Of a stretch of 64,000 bases of DNA, positions 11,218-22,566 are shown in pieces. This stretch comes from Acanthochlamys bracteata (lineage: Eukaryota > Streptophyta > Magnoliopsida > Pandanales > Velloziaceae): NCBI GenBank assembly GCA_019914995.1, contig CM034130.1, forward strand, positions 5,208,001 to 5,272,000. Direction: 5' to 3'. The notes under the pieces were generated by a model, which was given only the letters and a program-made list of their open reading frames with translations, did no database searches and was not told the origin of the DNA. The translations under genes and the position numbers were made by a program. How positions within the stretch are numbered: position 1 is the stretch's first letter; each line of letters begins with the position of its first letter.

Positions 11218-14200
11218 TGTCAGAAGGTACAAAAGCTGCTGCGGCCGTCGTCCGCCGGAGAAATGAGCACGGGGATGGAGCTTATGAGGAATCATAGTTC
11301 TCTTCGTCTTCCTCTTCATCTTCTGAATCGGAGTCGGTGTCCTTCATCTTCTATCGGAGCCGGAGTAAGACATCGACTCTGACTTCGACTAGGATCGCAC
11401 TAACTACGACGACGGCTTATAGAAGAACAGGACGATAACTCGCCGGAGACCGACAACTGCCAGTTCACGGAAGTCCTCTAAAGCCGACAGTTCAAGAAGG
11501 TTCTCGAGAGAGGGAGGGAAAAGTTCTGATATCCTGAGGACCAGTTCAATTTCCCTCCCGATCCAGAACGGTGGCGCTAGGAAGATTTACATGTGCTCTG
11601 GGCTGATGCCCGCTGGTGATACCCGAACATGGTTGGGACCACTCTGTTTTCGCCAATGAGGATGATTGGGATGTTATGGAGGTAAGGTCTTGAAAGGGAG
11701 GAACCCTGTAACCACGGCATTCTATGTTACCTACAGTAAGACCTACCTTGTTATCCCTGACAACCGCTACAATATCTCCAACCCCAAGTCTCTCATTGAA
11801 GAGCTCGATCGGATTGAGGAGTTCCTCAGATGGGTCAGCTATATCTTCTCTGAAGGAGGCAAATTAGTGTCTCTGACTCTCTATCTTTATATATCTTACT
11901 CGCATAGCCAAAAAGAAAGTAGTGCTACTATCTTAATTTAATTTGTTTTACTTCTGTTGTTCTTTCATACTCAATTTTCCAAAACTAGCTCTTCTTTTTG
12001 GGGAAATGGGGGAAATTTCTGTTCTTTAACTTTTAGTGTTTTCATGCCATGAATGTAATGAACTTCTTGTTTTATGTTACATAAAAATTATCTTCAGAAC
12101 AAGTTTTGGTATGTGATTGATCTACTGAAGGATTCTCTTTATGCGAAAGGTGTGAAAAAATGTCTGGGATGACCTACCCCATGGAAAAGGTGTTTACGTT
12201 TGAGATGGTCTCATCAGGTTGAATGGATCTCTTCTACTCAAGTCTATGTTGTCCTCAATTTCCTCCAATCGCACCATGTTGTTATCTCTTCAGCAAATTT
12301 CTCTGCATAGTGGATATAACAAAGATCAGGGCGATTCAAGCTACTGTTGTGTATTTCTATTAAGAGGAAGATGCATGGATGGCTTCTGGTTTTGTACACC
12401 AATTTTATGAAGTAAGCAAAGAAATTTTAATTTTTTAGCTTCATATGTTGCCAATTTTCTTTTTGTTTAGTCTCCTGATTATTGCAAAACATATGCAGAA
12501 GAAGTTGATCAGGAAGAGAGATGCTGTTAATCTCCTTTTACAGATCACAATTGAGGATCCTGGTGCCTGCTGAACTTGAGTATTGGAGGTACAAAGGTAA
12601 TTGATCCTAGTAATTTTTTCAGAGTACTTTCCGATTTGCTCACATTTGGTGTTGCAGTTCACCGTGGTGCCATTTTCTACTATGCACATGCGTTTTAGGA
12701 GCTCTTATAATGAGATTCTATTTTTATGTAGCTGACAGCTTTAGCTGTTTGTAATCGATTTCGGTGGAAGTCTTAGAGTCATGGCTTTGAATAACATTTG
12801 CTGTGTCCAGTTCAGATCCATATGATCTGGATTACTAGTCAGTGAACATTCTCTTGAGGCTCAATAGGCACCTTCTCTTTGAATTTTGTATCTTATCTTA
12901 TTTTTCTTCACATACATTTGCTAATAAACTTCCATTTCAAGTTGGTTTGTCCTATGTATATGCTTGGCTAAGGTATCTAAATTATCTAATTGCATTACAG
13001 CTGGTTAATTGAAGAGTTGTGTGCCATGTGGTTTGACGGTCCAGTGGGTTGTCATGCGTCCATTTAAAGAAAGTCATGTTTAGGAGTATTTGTACATGAG
13101 AATTGCTAATTCTTCAAAACATAGTTGATTCATAAGTTTGGTTCCCACAAAGATTTTGTCATGATTGATGGCTTGTTTCCATAACCTGCAGCTGATGAAA
13201 CTGAATTTGTCCTCATAAACAAGGATCCTGAACCTAATCCTGATGACCCATCAAAACTTATATACATTGAAGATCCCCTTATTATCACACACCCAGTGGA
13301 CGACTGATAAATTTTGTGGAAGATGAAGAGTATGGTGTTCACTTATTTGGCAGCATCGACTCAAAGAGGATGAGAATTTGATGATTCTATGTGAAGACAG
13401 CGCCTGTGGGAATGAAAACAAATTGATGTGCTTTTGTATCAGGGATTGAAAATGCTGTGAAACTTGTCCTGGATAGGCTAGGAAGATGGGAGAGGAGAGG
13501 AAGAAAGCCAGTGACATGAATCTGAAGCTAATAGAGAAGGAACTCGACTTTATTGAAGCACAATTTTGTCTAGAAGAGGATATCCAAGACATAGAGCAGG
13601 AGTTGAAGTTGAAACAGAAAGAAGAAGAGAAAAGGGCTGCTGAGGAGGAGGACAAAGTTGGTTCATCTCTTGCAGCTAAGGGTCACAAATGAAGCCAATG
13701 TAGATGAAGAGGCACCAGCCAGTTTGGCAGTGTCTAAAGAGGAAGCCTGTAAAGGAGCTACTTCTCTTCAGATGTCACTAAGAATTAGCGGCCTGGTAAC
13801 TATGGTAAAATCGTTCAAAAATTTTCTTGCTCGGAAAACATTTGGATTCCATTTTAGAATGATTATACATACTCTTGGTTACTACAATGGTTCATAAATT
13901 GAGAAGATAATATTAGTAGCAAAAGCTGTTCTGTGCTTGTTTAGGATTGATTACTTTTTACTGAATATCACGGACAAATGTATGTGGTATCTTATCTGTC
14001 AACATGCTTTTCCTGGTTACATTTAGGCCTTGACATTCCTTTTCACTAGGGAAGTAAGGAGGAAACTGAAGTTGGTTAGATTTCAACATGCCTTTCCATA
14101 GCCAAGTCATTTCCAAGCAAGCAAAATGTGGAGTTATTTGGACAGGAGGAAAAGCTGAAGTTGGTTAGATTTCCCTGGAAATTTAGTACAAGAGGGAGAA

Positions 14201-14370
14201 TGAGGGATGTTCAGGGATCCAGGGGCCTTAGTAAAAGGAAAGTTGTTCTTCTCAGATTTTCTCTTTATCTAAGACTCTTACCTCTCATGTGAACCTGAAA
14301 TACAACACCAAGGCTGCGGTCAAGGGAAGGTTAAATGATGTTCGTGCCATTACTGATGCTCCTGGTGTGT
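11218..14370 (+). pseudogene. TIC100: Pseudogene of TIC100/EMB1211-like plastid import subunit
   Basis: TIC100 is a MORN-repeat protein of the 1-MDa import complex of the chloroplast inner envelope. Collinear pieces are visible. They are: a start MSEGTKAAAA with a Ser-rich acidic N-terminus (11218-11340); DQFNFPPDPERW (about 11540); a WADAR-EDDWDV block (about 11600-11680); NPVTTAFYVTYSKTYLVIPD and EELDRIEEFLRWVSYIF (11699-11860); the MORN signature VWDDLPHGKGVYV (about 12161-12199); EEVDQERE and PAELEYWR (12500-12590); EFVLINKDPEPNPDDPSKL (13203-13260); and the C-terminal coiled coil KASDMNLKLIEKELDFIEAQ (from 13504). Pieces are separated by intron-like gaps with AG/GT borders, so it arose by duplication, not retrotransposition. 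It is dead. Stops fall in the N-terminal segment, the frame shifts at about 11680 and after 13300, and most of the MORN region between 12200 and 12478 is absent. The identification rests on remembered sequence of the family. Confidence 0.8.
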
Positions 14371-14765
14371 AATCTTTGGTGACTATGCTTGTTTATATCT
14401 TGTTTGACTTTTCAAAATCTAGTAATCGGATATGAATTGTATTATTAGGCACTTTAACTCTGAAAGTGATGGCATGTAGTAATAATGTTATTCTATTTGC
14501 AACTGAAGTGATGGCATGTACTAATCGGATATGAATTGTATCATCAGGAAAGCTGATCACATGAGAGTTGTGCAACTGAAGGATTTATAGCATGTTATTC
14601 TTATTTGTGTTACATACTTGACTCAGAAAGATATATGCACTCTGCTTTGAATATTAGTGACAATATGAACGAAATGGTCCTCAAACAACAAAGAGAAGGA
14701 AGGATCAAATCAAATATTGCGTTTGGCATTATTTTCCGAAGAAGTATTTTCTGACCTTTTATTTA

Positions 14766-14996
14766 GGGCATGTTTCATTTAAAATAAACTTACTTTCATA
14801 AAAATTAGTTTGAAAAATTAAATTAAATCTTAAAAATATTAATAAAATTTATATTCATTGGTAATAAAAGAGAATTTAAAATTGAAAATTAATAAATAAA
14901 ATTTTTATAGAAAATTTATTTAATGTTTTATGTATTTTATATTAAAAGTGAATTTAAAAATAAATAAATTTAGTGCATTGATAAACAAGTCTTTTG
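14766..14996 (+). repeat. MITE, family B copy
   Basis: Begins 'gggcatgtttcatttaaaat' and ends 'ttgataaacaagtc', an imperfect inverted repeat pair. The interior shares 'ttaaattaaatcttaaaaata'-type sequence with the copy at 20317-20566. Non-coding. Confidence 0.55.
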
Positions 14997-15654
14997 TATT
15001 TTTTAATAATTTTTTTATAATATTTAGAAATTTATTAAAATTTAAAACTTATATTGTAAAATATTATTATATTTTTTTTAAATAAAATATTTTATGAAAT
15101 TAAATAAAAATATTTTTTATAAGCATTATCGAAGACCCCCAAGGTTTAATAAAGCTGACAGCCTAATTAATATTATTTGACATTTACATTTGGGTAAAAA
15201 ATTACCCATTTTTTCGTGAATCTTTTTTTGGGTAAAATATTACTCTTGTTTTTTTCGTAAATTGTTGAATGATTTGTTAGAATTTGTCTTTTTAAGTGTG
15301 CGGGTGGGGCTGGTACTCAAGTTTGACTAACATTTTTCGAGTTTATTTGAGTTACTTTCACGAAAGAAGCAAAAATCTTATTAGGTGCTCAAAGACTGAG
15401 ATCCCGTTCAATCACCTACCTTTTAAAAAAAATCCCAGTGGAGCTAGAATTTTGTCTTATTCTTATTGTTTATTTATTTTTCTATCGACTAGCAGTTATT
15501 CTTGAATCGGAAATTTCGCAAAGTCGTGCTACAGTAATTTTCATATCTTTTTCTTGGTCTTTACATTACGTACTTATACCGGCATAAATATCACGCATGT
15601 AACACATGGAATCGTCCACTTTATTATGTGGGAACATTTGAAACTGACTAAAAA
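14997..15654. other. Intergenic
   Basis: AT-rich, with no supportable gene. A 69-codon frame at 15296-15505 has no family resemblance. Confidence 0.4.
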
Positions 15655-15855
15655 GAAAAAGCTTTTCTTAAATAAAAATTATAAAATTATTTTTTCAAAA
15701 AACAAATTAAGTCTTATATAAAGATTATATATAGAAAACTTTTAATATATTATTTATTTCTGATTCTTTTTAATTATAAAATACTATTAAAAATTTATTA
15801 GAACTAATTATTTTATAAATAAAAAATAATATCATAAATGCTGTCAAACGCATGC
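15655..15855 (-). repeat. Diverged MITE, family A-like
   Basis: AT-rich segment ending 'atcataaatgctgtcaaacg', which matches the reverse-oriented terminus of family A (compare 'atcataaacaccgccaaaca' at the cluster near 43.4 kb). The left end is less clear. Confidence 0.4.
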
Positions 15856-15870
15856 AAAGCCCCACGCGGA

Positions 15871-16858
15871 GGGCTTATTTGGACTTATTATCAATAATGG
15901 AATCGTCTAAACGAAACAGCCGTCTATAGTAAATAAACTCATTTGGTGCTTATTTTATAAATTCAATAACTCGTTTACCGCCACTTATCCGTAAAATCAA
16001 CTTTCCAGCTTATCAAAATAAGCAGCACGTAAAGGGCAAATGCTGTTTTTTATGTTGTTGTTGAGACATTCACAAAATCATCTCCCTATAAGAATTTTTA
16101 GAAAAAACCTTAACACTTAAACATATTTTTTACAGTAAAAAATTAACTTAGTATTAAAGCTGTTACAAAATTATTAATAAAAATGTTACTTTTATTTATA
16201 ATTGATTATTTAAATATTTAATATTTAATATTTTCTAAAAAAATATTAAGTTATAAGAAACAAATTAAAAATTAATGTCAAATACTAAATTTTTTATTAA
16301 AATATATTGAAATTTAATATTTTAAAATTACAAAAAAAAGTTAAAGCACATATGTAAATAATCTGCAAAACCATTTATTATTTATATATTTTTTCAGTTT
16401 ATAAGAATAATGAAATAAAAGTTTACATTATTTAAAAATAAAGAGTTTAGTTTATAATATAAGCTTGAAGAAAAAGAGTTTACTTTCAAAATAAGTTTGG
16501 AAATTGAGATAGTGTTTAGATGAAAAAGGGTTTATAATTGAAAATATAGAATAAACAAGATGTCTTTAAGTACAATTAATTGTATATTAAATTTATGGAT
16601 CTCTCTTCATATATACTCTAATATTTTCACTTTTTGAAGATAGTTTTTAAACGTATTAAATTTTAAGTAGGCATTCTGGTAATTTGGTAAACTTTTTTTT
16701 GGCAAATGATCAGTTTTGGACCAAATTGCTTATAAAATAACTTATTTCGTTAATTAAGAAATGCCGTACTAAAAAATAATCAAAATAAACAGCTTGAACT
16801 TATAAATTATGTATACTATTTTACTATTAGAACTTATCCAAATAACCTCTGGATGTTT
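15871..16858. repeat. Candidate 1-kb element with TTATTTGGA-type inverted ends
   Basis: The left edge 'gagggcttatttggactta' and the right edge 'aacttatccaaataacctct' are near-perfect inverted repeats (GAGGnTTATTTGGA) 1 kb apart. Inside there are repeated 'gcttataaaataacttattt'-like strings and no long frame. It could be a non-autonomous DNA transposon. I could not confirm a target duplication, and the shared ends may be coincidence in AT-rich DNA. Confidence 0.3.
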
Positions 16859-16867
16859 TTAATAGTA

Positions 16868-17095
16868 CGTTCCCAAAAGTTCTTTTTAACATTTTATTTC
16901 ACATTCTTCATAACTCGTTTACAATATTTTATAAATTTTATTTTAAATTAAATATATAAAAATTTTACATAATAAAATTATATTATTATTTATTTTTATT
17001 ATTTTAAAATGAAAAATCAAATTATAAAATTATTTTTAATTTCAAAAAAATATTTTGTACTTTTAAACACTCTTTTAGTTAAAAACCGCAAACAC
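16868..17095 (+). repeat. Diverged MITE, family A copy
   Basis: Forward family A core ('attttatttcacattcttca', then an 'aatattttataaattttattt' type run) ending 'tacttttaaacactctttt'. Terminal inverted repeats are decayed. Confidence 0.45.
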
Positions 17096-17711
17096 TTTTT
17101 AGTTTATATTTTATATTAAACTATTCTTTCCAAATTTTATAAACTAACGTTGCTTATGTAAATAAGTTTTTAATTTTTAACTCATACGGGACCATATCTG
17201 TGTAATTATTGCGAACCAAAGAAAGCTACCACACTTTTCTTTGTCAACAAAAATATGGTAGCATTAGATTAGAAATAAATAAAATGTTATACTTTGATAG
17301 ATTTGACCTTTTGAGTTCGGTAGTAACTGATTTTTAACTTGTGATTTTAAGTTTTGGGTGCGGTAAACTGAAGCAGATCGAAGTTTGTTGGAGAATTTTT
17401 TTGGAAGCGGTAGTCGCTGTTTAATGGAGAATTTTTTCTTTTTATTTAATTTAAACAGAAGCCCGCGGCAAAGTTTGCCCACGCATGCTCTAATTAATCG
17501 AGTTTCTCTCACATGAAAATTGATCTCCAGTATTTTTTATTTAATTATTAAATTATTTAATAAAAGTAGAAAGAAGTGAAGAACGAGGGGGTGGGTTGGT
17601 AGGAAGCGCGGCCTTCAATTGACCGGACCCGTCCGTCCCCGTCTTCTTCGAACTTACAACACAAACAAGCCAGCACCTTCTTCATCCTCTCTTTCCTCTC
17701 AATCTCTTCCT

Positions 17712-17719
17712 CACCAAAC
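17712..17719 (+). promoter_or_regulatory. MYB-type box upstream of arogenate dehydratase
   Basis: CACCAAAC matches the MACCWAMC consensus bound by R2R3-MYB factors that drive phenylpropanoid genes. It lies about 70 bp upstream of the TATA box. The match is seen; that it works is inference. Confidence 0.35.
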
Positions 17720-17790
17720 CATTTTTTTATTTATTTAATTTTTAAATTTCAATCCAGCTTACGAGTAATTACCATGACTAATTGATACCA

Positions 17791-17799
17791 TATATAAAT
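17791..17799 (+). promoter_or_regulatory. TATA box of arogenate dehydratase gene
   Basis: TATATAAAT about 290 bp upstream of the ATG, followed by a CT-rich stretch ('ctcccatctctctcttcttc') that looks like the transcription start region and the leader. Confidence 0.55.
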
Positions 17800-18088
17800 C
17801 TACTCCCATCTCTCTCTTCTTCATCCCCACTTTCTTCCAGCGTCCGCTCGCTCGCCGGAAAAAGAAAACAAAACAGAAAGAGTTATCGGTCAAAGTTTTC
17901 AGCGTCGAACCGATCAGAATATCAACCAATAAATCAGTAGAGGAATCAGTGATAGCAGTATCCTGAAATATCTCATCTTCCAACGCAAATCAGAAGCCAT
18001 TGAAGTTAGCATTTTTTGTTTCATTCCATTACAGAAAGCAGCTAGCTATATTTCATTTCCTGTCTTAGTAATTATTTAGTTGTCAACC

Positions 18089-19438
18089 ATGGCGACCGCC
18101 TTCCCCACCACCAGCTACAGGCGTAGTATCTGTAAACCCGACATCTTTAAGCCCGTCGCCGCCGCCACTGGGGTCTCCTACAACCCTCGTGGCTTCCTTA
18201 CTATCCGCTCAGTGTACAAGCCAGACTTCGGTCTTGGTTCTGGGCATGGATTCTTCATCCCCGGCTCAGTTGAAGTCAACCGTGCCGACTGGCAGGCTTC
18301 TTTCGCTATTCTCTCCAGTAAGGTTGATGTTTCACAGCAGAACCAACCGCAGCAGCAGCACAACCACGACGATAAGGAGGATACTGGACATAGTCTTGCC
18401 CCTGTGTCCACCGTCAACGGCCACGCCAGCTCAGCTCCAGCTACTCTGGATTTGGTTCCTATAAGTAACCTCCCCAAGCCGTTGACCATTGGCGACCTTT
18501 GCCCAGCGCCGATGCACGGCTCGCAGCTGCGCGTCGCATACCAGGGTGTCCCTGGTGCTTACAGCGAGGCTGCCGCTGGCAAGGCATACCCCAGTTGTGA
18601 AGCCATCCCCTGTGACCAGTTCGAAGTGGCTTTCCAGGCTGTCGAGCTCTGGATCGCTGATCGCGCCGTTCTTCCCGTTGAGAACTCACTTGGCGGTAGC
18701 ATCCACCGGAATTATGACCTCCTTCTCCGCCACCGTCTCCATATTGTCGGTGAAGTCCAGCTCCCCGTCCACCACTGTCTCCTGGCCCTCCCCGGTGTCA
18801 GGAAGGAGCAGCTGACGCGGGTGATCAGCCACCCTCAGGCACTGTCACAGTGCGAGCACACGCTGACAAGCATGGGACTGAATGTGGCGAGGGAGGCATT
18901 CGACGATACAGCAGGGGCTGCGGAGTATGTGGCTGCTGATGGACTCAGGGACACGGCTGCAATAGCATCCGCCAAGGCAGCGGAGCTGTACGGTTTAGAA
19001 GTGTTGGCTGATGGAATCCAGGATGATCGGAGCAACGTCACCCGGTTCGTGATGCTAGCTAGGGAGCCAATCATTCCACGCACTGACCGGCCTTTCAAAA
19101 CCAGCATTGTCTTCGCCCACGACAAGGAGGGCACCTCTGTTCTATTCAAGGTTCTGTCGGCATTCGCCTTCAGGGATATCAGCCTAACGAAGATTGAGAG
19201 CAGACCACATCGCCACCGTCCAATCAGATTAGTTGATGATGCAAATGTAGGCACCGCGAAACATTTCGAGTATATGTTTTATGTGGATTTCCAGGCATCC
19301 ATGGCTGAGACGAGGGCACAGAACGCCCTAGCAGAGATACAGGAATTTACATCTTTCCTAAGAGTGCTAGGGAGCTATCCAATGGACATGACCCCATGGA
19401 TGCCGCCACCTTCTTCTGCTTCCCCTCCACCTTCATGA
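18089..19438 (+). CDS. ADT: Arogenate/prephenate dehydratase, plastidic, intronless
   Basis: Converts arogenate (and possibly prephenate) to phenylalanine (or phenylpyruvate) in plastids, the last step of phenylalanine synthesis. The ATG at 18089 sits in a good context (ACCATGG); the frame is open a few codons further up but without another ATG. The 449-residue product has a Ser/Arg/Lys-rich N-terminus of about 100 residues that fits a transit peptide plus a variable linker. A PDT catalytic domain follows from [14 protein letters not shown] (about 147) to the catalytic NVTRF (326-330). An ACT regulatory domain then runs from [12 protein letters not shown] (about 336) to about 435 with the Phe-binding ESRPHRHRP (from 360). 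All hallmark motifs are present and the length is normal for the family. It is much more GC-rich than its surroundings. Many ADT genes are intronless, so this need not be a retrogene. Which paralogue it is (ADT3/4/5/6 group) cannot be decided here. Confidence 0.96.
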   Translation: MATAFPTTSYRRSICKPDIFKPVAAATGVSYNPRGFLTIRSVYKPDFGLGSGHGFFIPGSVEVNRADWQASFAILSSKVDVSQQNQPQQQHNHDDKEDTGHSLAPVSTVNGHASSAPATLDLVPISNLPKPLTIGDLCPAPMHGSQLRVAYQGVPGAYSEAAAGKAYPSCEAIPCDQFEVAFQAVELWIADRAVLPVENSLGGSIHRNYDLLLRHRLHIVGEVQLPVHHCLLALPGVRKEQLTRVISHPQALSQCEHTLTSMGLNVAREAFDDTAGAAEYVAADGLRDTAAIASAKAAELYGLEVLADGIQDDRSNVTRFVMLAREPIIPRTDRPFKTSIVFAHDKEGTSVLFKVLSAFAFRDISLTKIESRPHRHRPIRLVDDANVGTAKHFEYMFYVDFQASMAETRAQNALAEIQEFTSFLRVLGSYPMDMTPWMPPPSSASPPPS

Positions 19439-20313
19439 CAACCTAGCTCGCCTGTTCTTTGGTACCAAGTACTGCATCACGAATGGACATGTCCATCCAA
19501 TTGTTGTGCTATCGATCGATAATAGTGTTTCTTTCTTTCAATTTTTGGTTCTCTTTAACTGGTCTATCATGAATCATTATCTGATACCTTTTTCCATGTA
19601 TTACACTGTAGCGTTCACTAAGAATTGGCTGGTTGGAAGAGTAGTATGGAAGATGGCATATAACCTCCATCCATCATACACATTTAGCACTAATGCTTTT
19701 CTGTCTGGTACTGAAAACTTACATTAATCAAGAAAACGTCAACCAACCTCGCTTTGTTCCACTGATATGTAAACAGTCGTTTTACTGTCATATTGGTAGT
19801 TGGCACCTGGAAAGAATGCAACAGAAGTACGAAACCATCATGTGTTTTCTATGATGAGATGATTATCCCACACTCGACACCATTGCAGACGTGAAGTGCG
19901 GATCTTGTTCGGAACTCTTTCTGTGATTCATCAATCGATCGCTGTTGGAGTTGTTGCTGTTAATTTACTGCATAAGCAGATGTGGCAAAATGCTATTATT
20001 GCAACGGAAAGCAGCCATAGGAGATGGCAGTTTTTAATGTACCTCAATGTAAAGTCGCCAACATCGTCACACAAACCCTGAGATCGGATGGTTTGGTTCA
20101 AAAAACAGGAGAGTACCCTTTTTGTGTGTTCCCAGTTGAGTTCAGCTATCGTGGAAGAGAAGACGGAAATTGAGGCGCATTGTCTCATATCTAATCGAGT
20201 TTTGTATAGATGGTGGCGACCTAAACCGAACTCGACATTATATACGGTGATTGAATCCTGCAGTTAGCAAAATTGCTTTGCTATTGCGTTAGTGTCACGG
20301 TTTGATTTTTGCG
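19439..20313 (+). other. 3' UTR and downstream flank of arogenate dehydratase
   Basis: No second gene. The first few hundred bases are presumably 3' UTR; no canonical AATAAA signal stands out. Short frames in this stretch have no family resemblance. Confidence 0.4.
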
Positions 20314-20316
20314 TTA

Positions 20317-20566
20317 GGGCTTGTTTACTTTGAAAATAAAGTGAGTAAAGTGAATTTTTTAAAAATCAATTTAAAAAATTAAATTAAATATTAAAAATAT
20401 TTAATAAAAAATAAAATTATATATTAATGTAATATTTATAGCAAATTTTAAAATTAAATTTTAAAAAAAAATTATTAATAAAAAAATTTTATTTAATTTT
20501 TGTATGTATTTTATATTAAAGATAAGTTTTAAAAAAAATAAATTTGAGGTGTTGTTAAATACGCCC
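20317..20566 (+). mobile_element. Tourist-like (PIF/Harbinger) MITE, family B, TTA target duplication
   Basis: 250 bp, starting GGGCTTGTTTACTTT and ending TTAAATACGCCC (inverted repeats GGGCnTGTTTA), flanked on both sides by TTA (20314-20316, 20567-20569), the 3-bp target typical of PIF/Harbinger elements. The AT-rich interior has no coding capacity. The flanks also share 'gcgttagtgtc' and 'cggtttg' words, a small local duplication around the insertion. Confidence 0.65.
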
Positions 20567-20967
20567 TTAGTGTCCCGGTTTGCGTTAGTATCTGGTTGAG
20601 ATGAATCGAGAAAGATGTAGTCACCCAAAGTTGGGCGTTTCCCAGCATTCACTATGAGTCCTTTCTTGAGTCCCTTGCAACGTGTCTTATATCATTGCTA
20701 CACCTCCCAGATAATATATAGGATGCAGAAAATTAGCAACAAGAGGGAAACTAGTGTCCCTACAGTATTTGTAAGTTTGGCAATTGCATCGATTGACCCT
20801 TGCATTGCTTGAGCTCTGACTTCAGATAATATTAGGAGTAGTGCTACATATTATGAATGTAATCACTACAATCTAAGATATGACTCACCGTGAAACAATG
20901 TTTATGTTTCAGGTTTGAAAGAAATTAAATTCGAATAACTAGTATTAAGTTTGATACATTTAATAAT

Positions 20968-21216
20968 ATAGGGCGCTTTTGGGAGAGCATTTCTCAAAAG
21001 CATTTTTCAACTTTTTTATTTCATATTTTCTAATAAAATTTTCACAATATTCTATAAAATTTATTTAAAATTTAAAAATATATAAAAATTATATATCGTA
21101 AGATTTTATTATTGTTTATTTTTTTTAATTTTTTGAGATAAAAAAGTAAAACTCGCTTCTAAAAATAGATAAAAATATTTTTCTTTCAAAAAAATATTTT
21201 TTTTATAAGTACTACC
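20968..21216 (+). repeat. MITE, family A copy abutting the Athila element
   Basis: Begins 'gggcgcttttgggagagcat', has the family A core ('ttttttatttcatattttcta') and ends 'ttataagtactaccga' exactly where similarity to the Athila LTR starts. Confidence 0.6.
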
Positions 21217-22424
21217 GAATTATTTTATTTTATTTTGTAAAGTATAGGTAAATAAAGAAGCAAATTATTGAAGGAATAAAATAAAAAAGCTAATCATGGA
21301 AGAAAATATCAAGCGGCGATCCTCATTGATGTATTTGACCAATTAAATCTAAATCAAAGATCTATCATCAAATATAACATCAAATATAGCAACAAATTTA
21401 TATCAAATCTAATCCAAAGATCTTGAAGATATTTTTTGCCTAATTTTGTGGGAGGAAGTTCTACTATAAAAAGAGGTGAATGGAGAGCCAAAAGGGGCAT
21501 CGAAGGAGCAACGAAGAGCCAACAAAGAGGCAACAAAGGGCCGACAGAAACCCTAGAGAGAGCCGACGGAAGATAGAAGGAAGATCAAATTAGAGACGAA
21601 AATTTTTTATATTTGCTTTCTTCTTTTTTCCTCATGTTTTATTTTCCATACAATATTATTGTGTGTATTAATATAAGTGGCTAAGTTCTCTAAACTGGAG
21701 TTAGGATGAAACCCTAATAAGTTTAATTTATTTTTTGAATATTATGTGATGTATGGATTGTTGATTTTATGTGAGTTGTTAATTCTTATTTGAAAAGATG
21801 TTTAGATTTTAAATTCGCATGCATGATTAGCATTGAGTTTGATATCTAAATTATTATATTAATTGTGTTTGCGAGGACCAATCGGAGCATAATTTACGAC
21901 TTACAGGATTAACAATTATAGTTAATATTTACTGGATCAAAGTGAATGTAACTACATGATTTATGATTTCGCAAAATCTAATGCATTGTTAGTAATTTCT
22001 AAACATGGAGTTAGAATATCACTAACGATAGGTGATTTTATACTGGACCAAAGTTAAAGTCATAATTAGAAATCGTATCTAAGAACTGGACCAAGGTGTT
22101 AGATACAAGATCTTCACAATCATCATAATCTATTATCATATTTATTTAAGGATTAAATTAGAGGCATTAGTGGTGGATTTTAAAACTTCAGTTGTTTGCA
22201 TACCTGTTTTCTCGATCCGTGCGTTACTTTTCCTTCTTAGCTCTCGTACACTTTTGATTCGCTTTCACAAACATAACTTTTGTTACTAAAAATTTGGGTT
22301 AGAGTTAACAACAATCTCTGTGGAACAAACTCGTTATTTGCTATACGGTAGACGACAATCGTGCATTTGCGGGATAGACTAGGATAGAATTACTGAGTTT
22401 TCTTAGTTGGTTTTATCTACATCA
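21217..22424 (+). repeat. Left (5') LTR of the Athila element
   Basis: Matches 29222-30414 almost base for base apart from small indels, and ends '...ttttatctacatca' just before the primer-binding site. It is somewhat shorter at its outer edge than the right LTR. It contains the 'ctataaaaagagg' TATA-like promoter near 21463-21475, followed by a leader rich in 'aacgaagagccaacaaag' words. Confidence 0.92.
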
Positions 22425-22430
22425 AGTTTT

Positions 22431-22448
22431 TGGCGCCGTTGCCGGGGA
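22431..22448 (+). promoter_or_regulatory. Primer-binding site (tRNA-Asp type)
   Basis: TGGCGCCGTTGCCGGGGA lies 6 bases inside the left LTR and matches the 3' end of plant tRNA-Asp, the primer used by Athila-group elements. Confidence 0.85.
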
Positions 22449-22566
22449 TTGTTTTGTTTTGACTTTGATTCAATCTAGTTTCATTTAGATTCATTGATAT
22501 TTTGAATTTGTTTTGCATTTAGCTTAGAGCATATTAGTTTGTTTTTCATTATAGTTACATTATTGC

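Noticed and set aside
18178-19254. Several long open frames on the opposite strand and other frames of the arogenate dehydratase gene
   Set aside because: They overlap a well-supported coding region with high third-position GC, which opens shadow frames; none has its own motifs.
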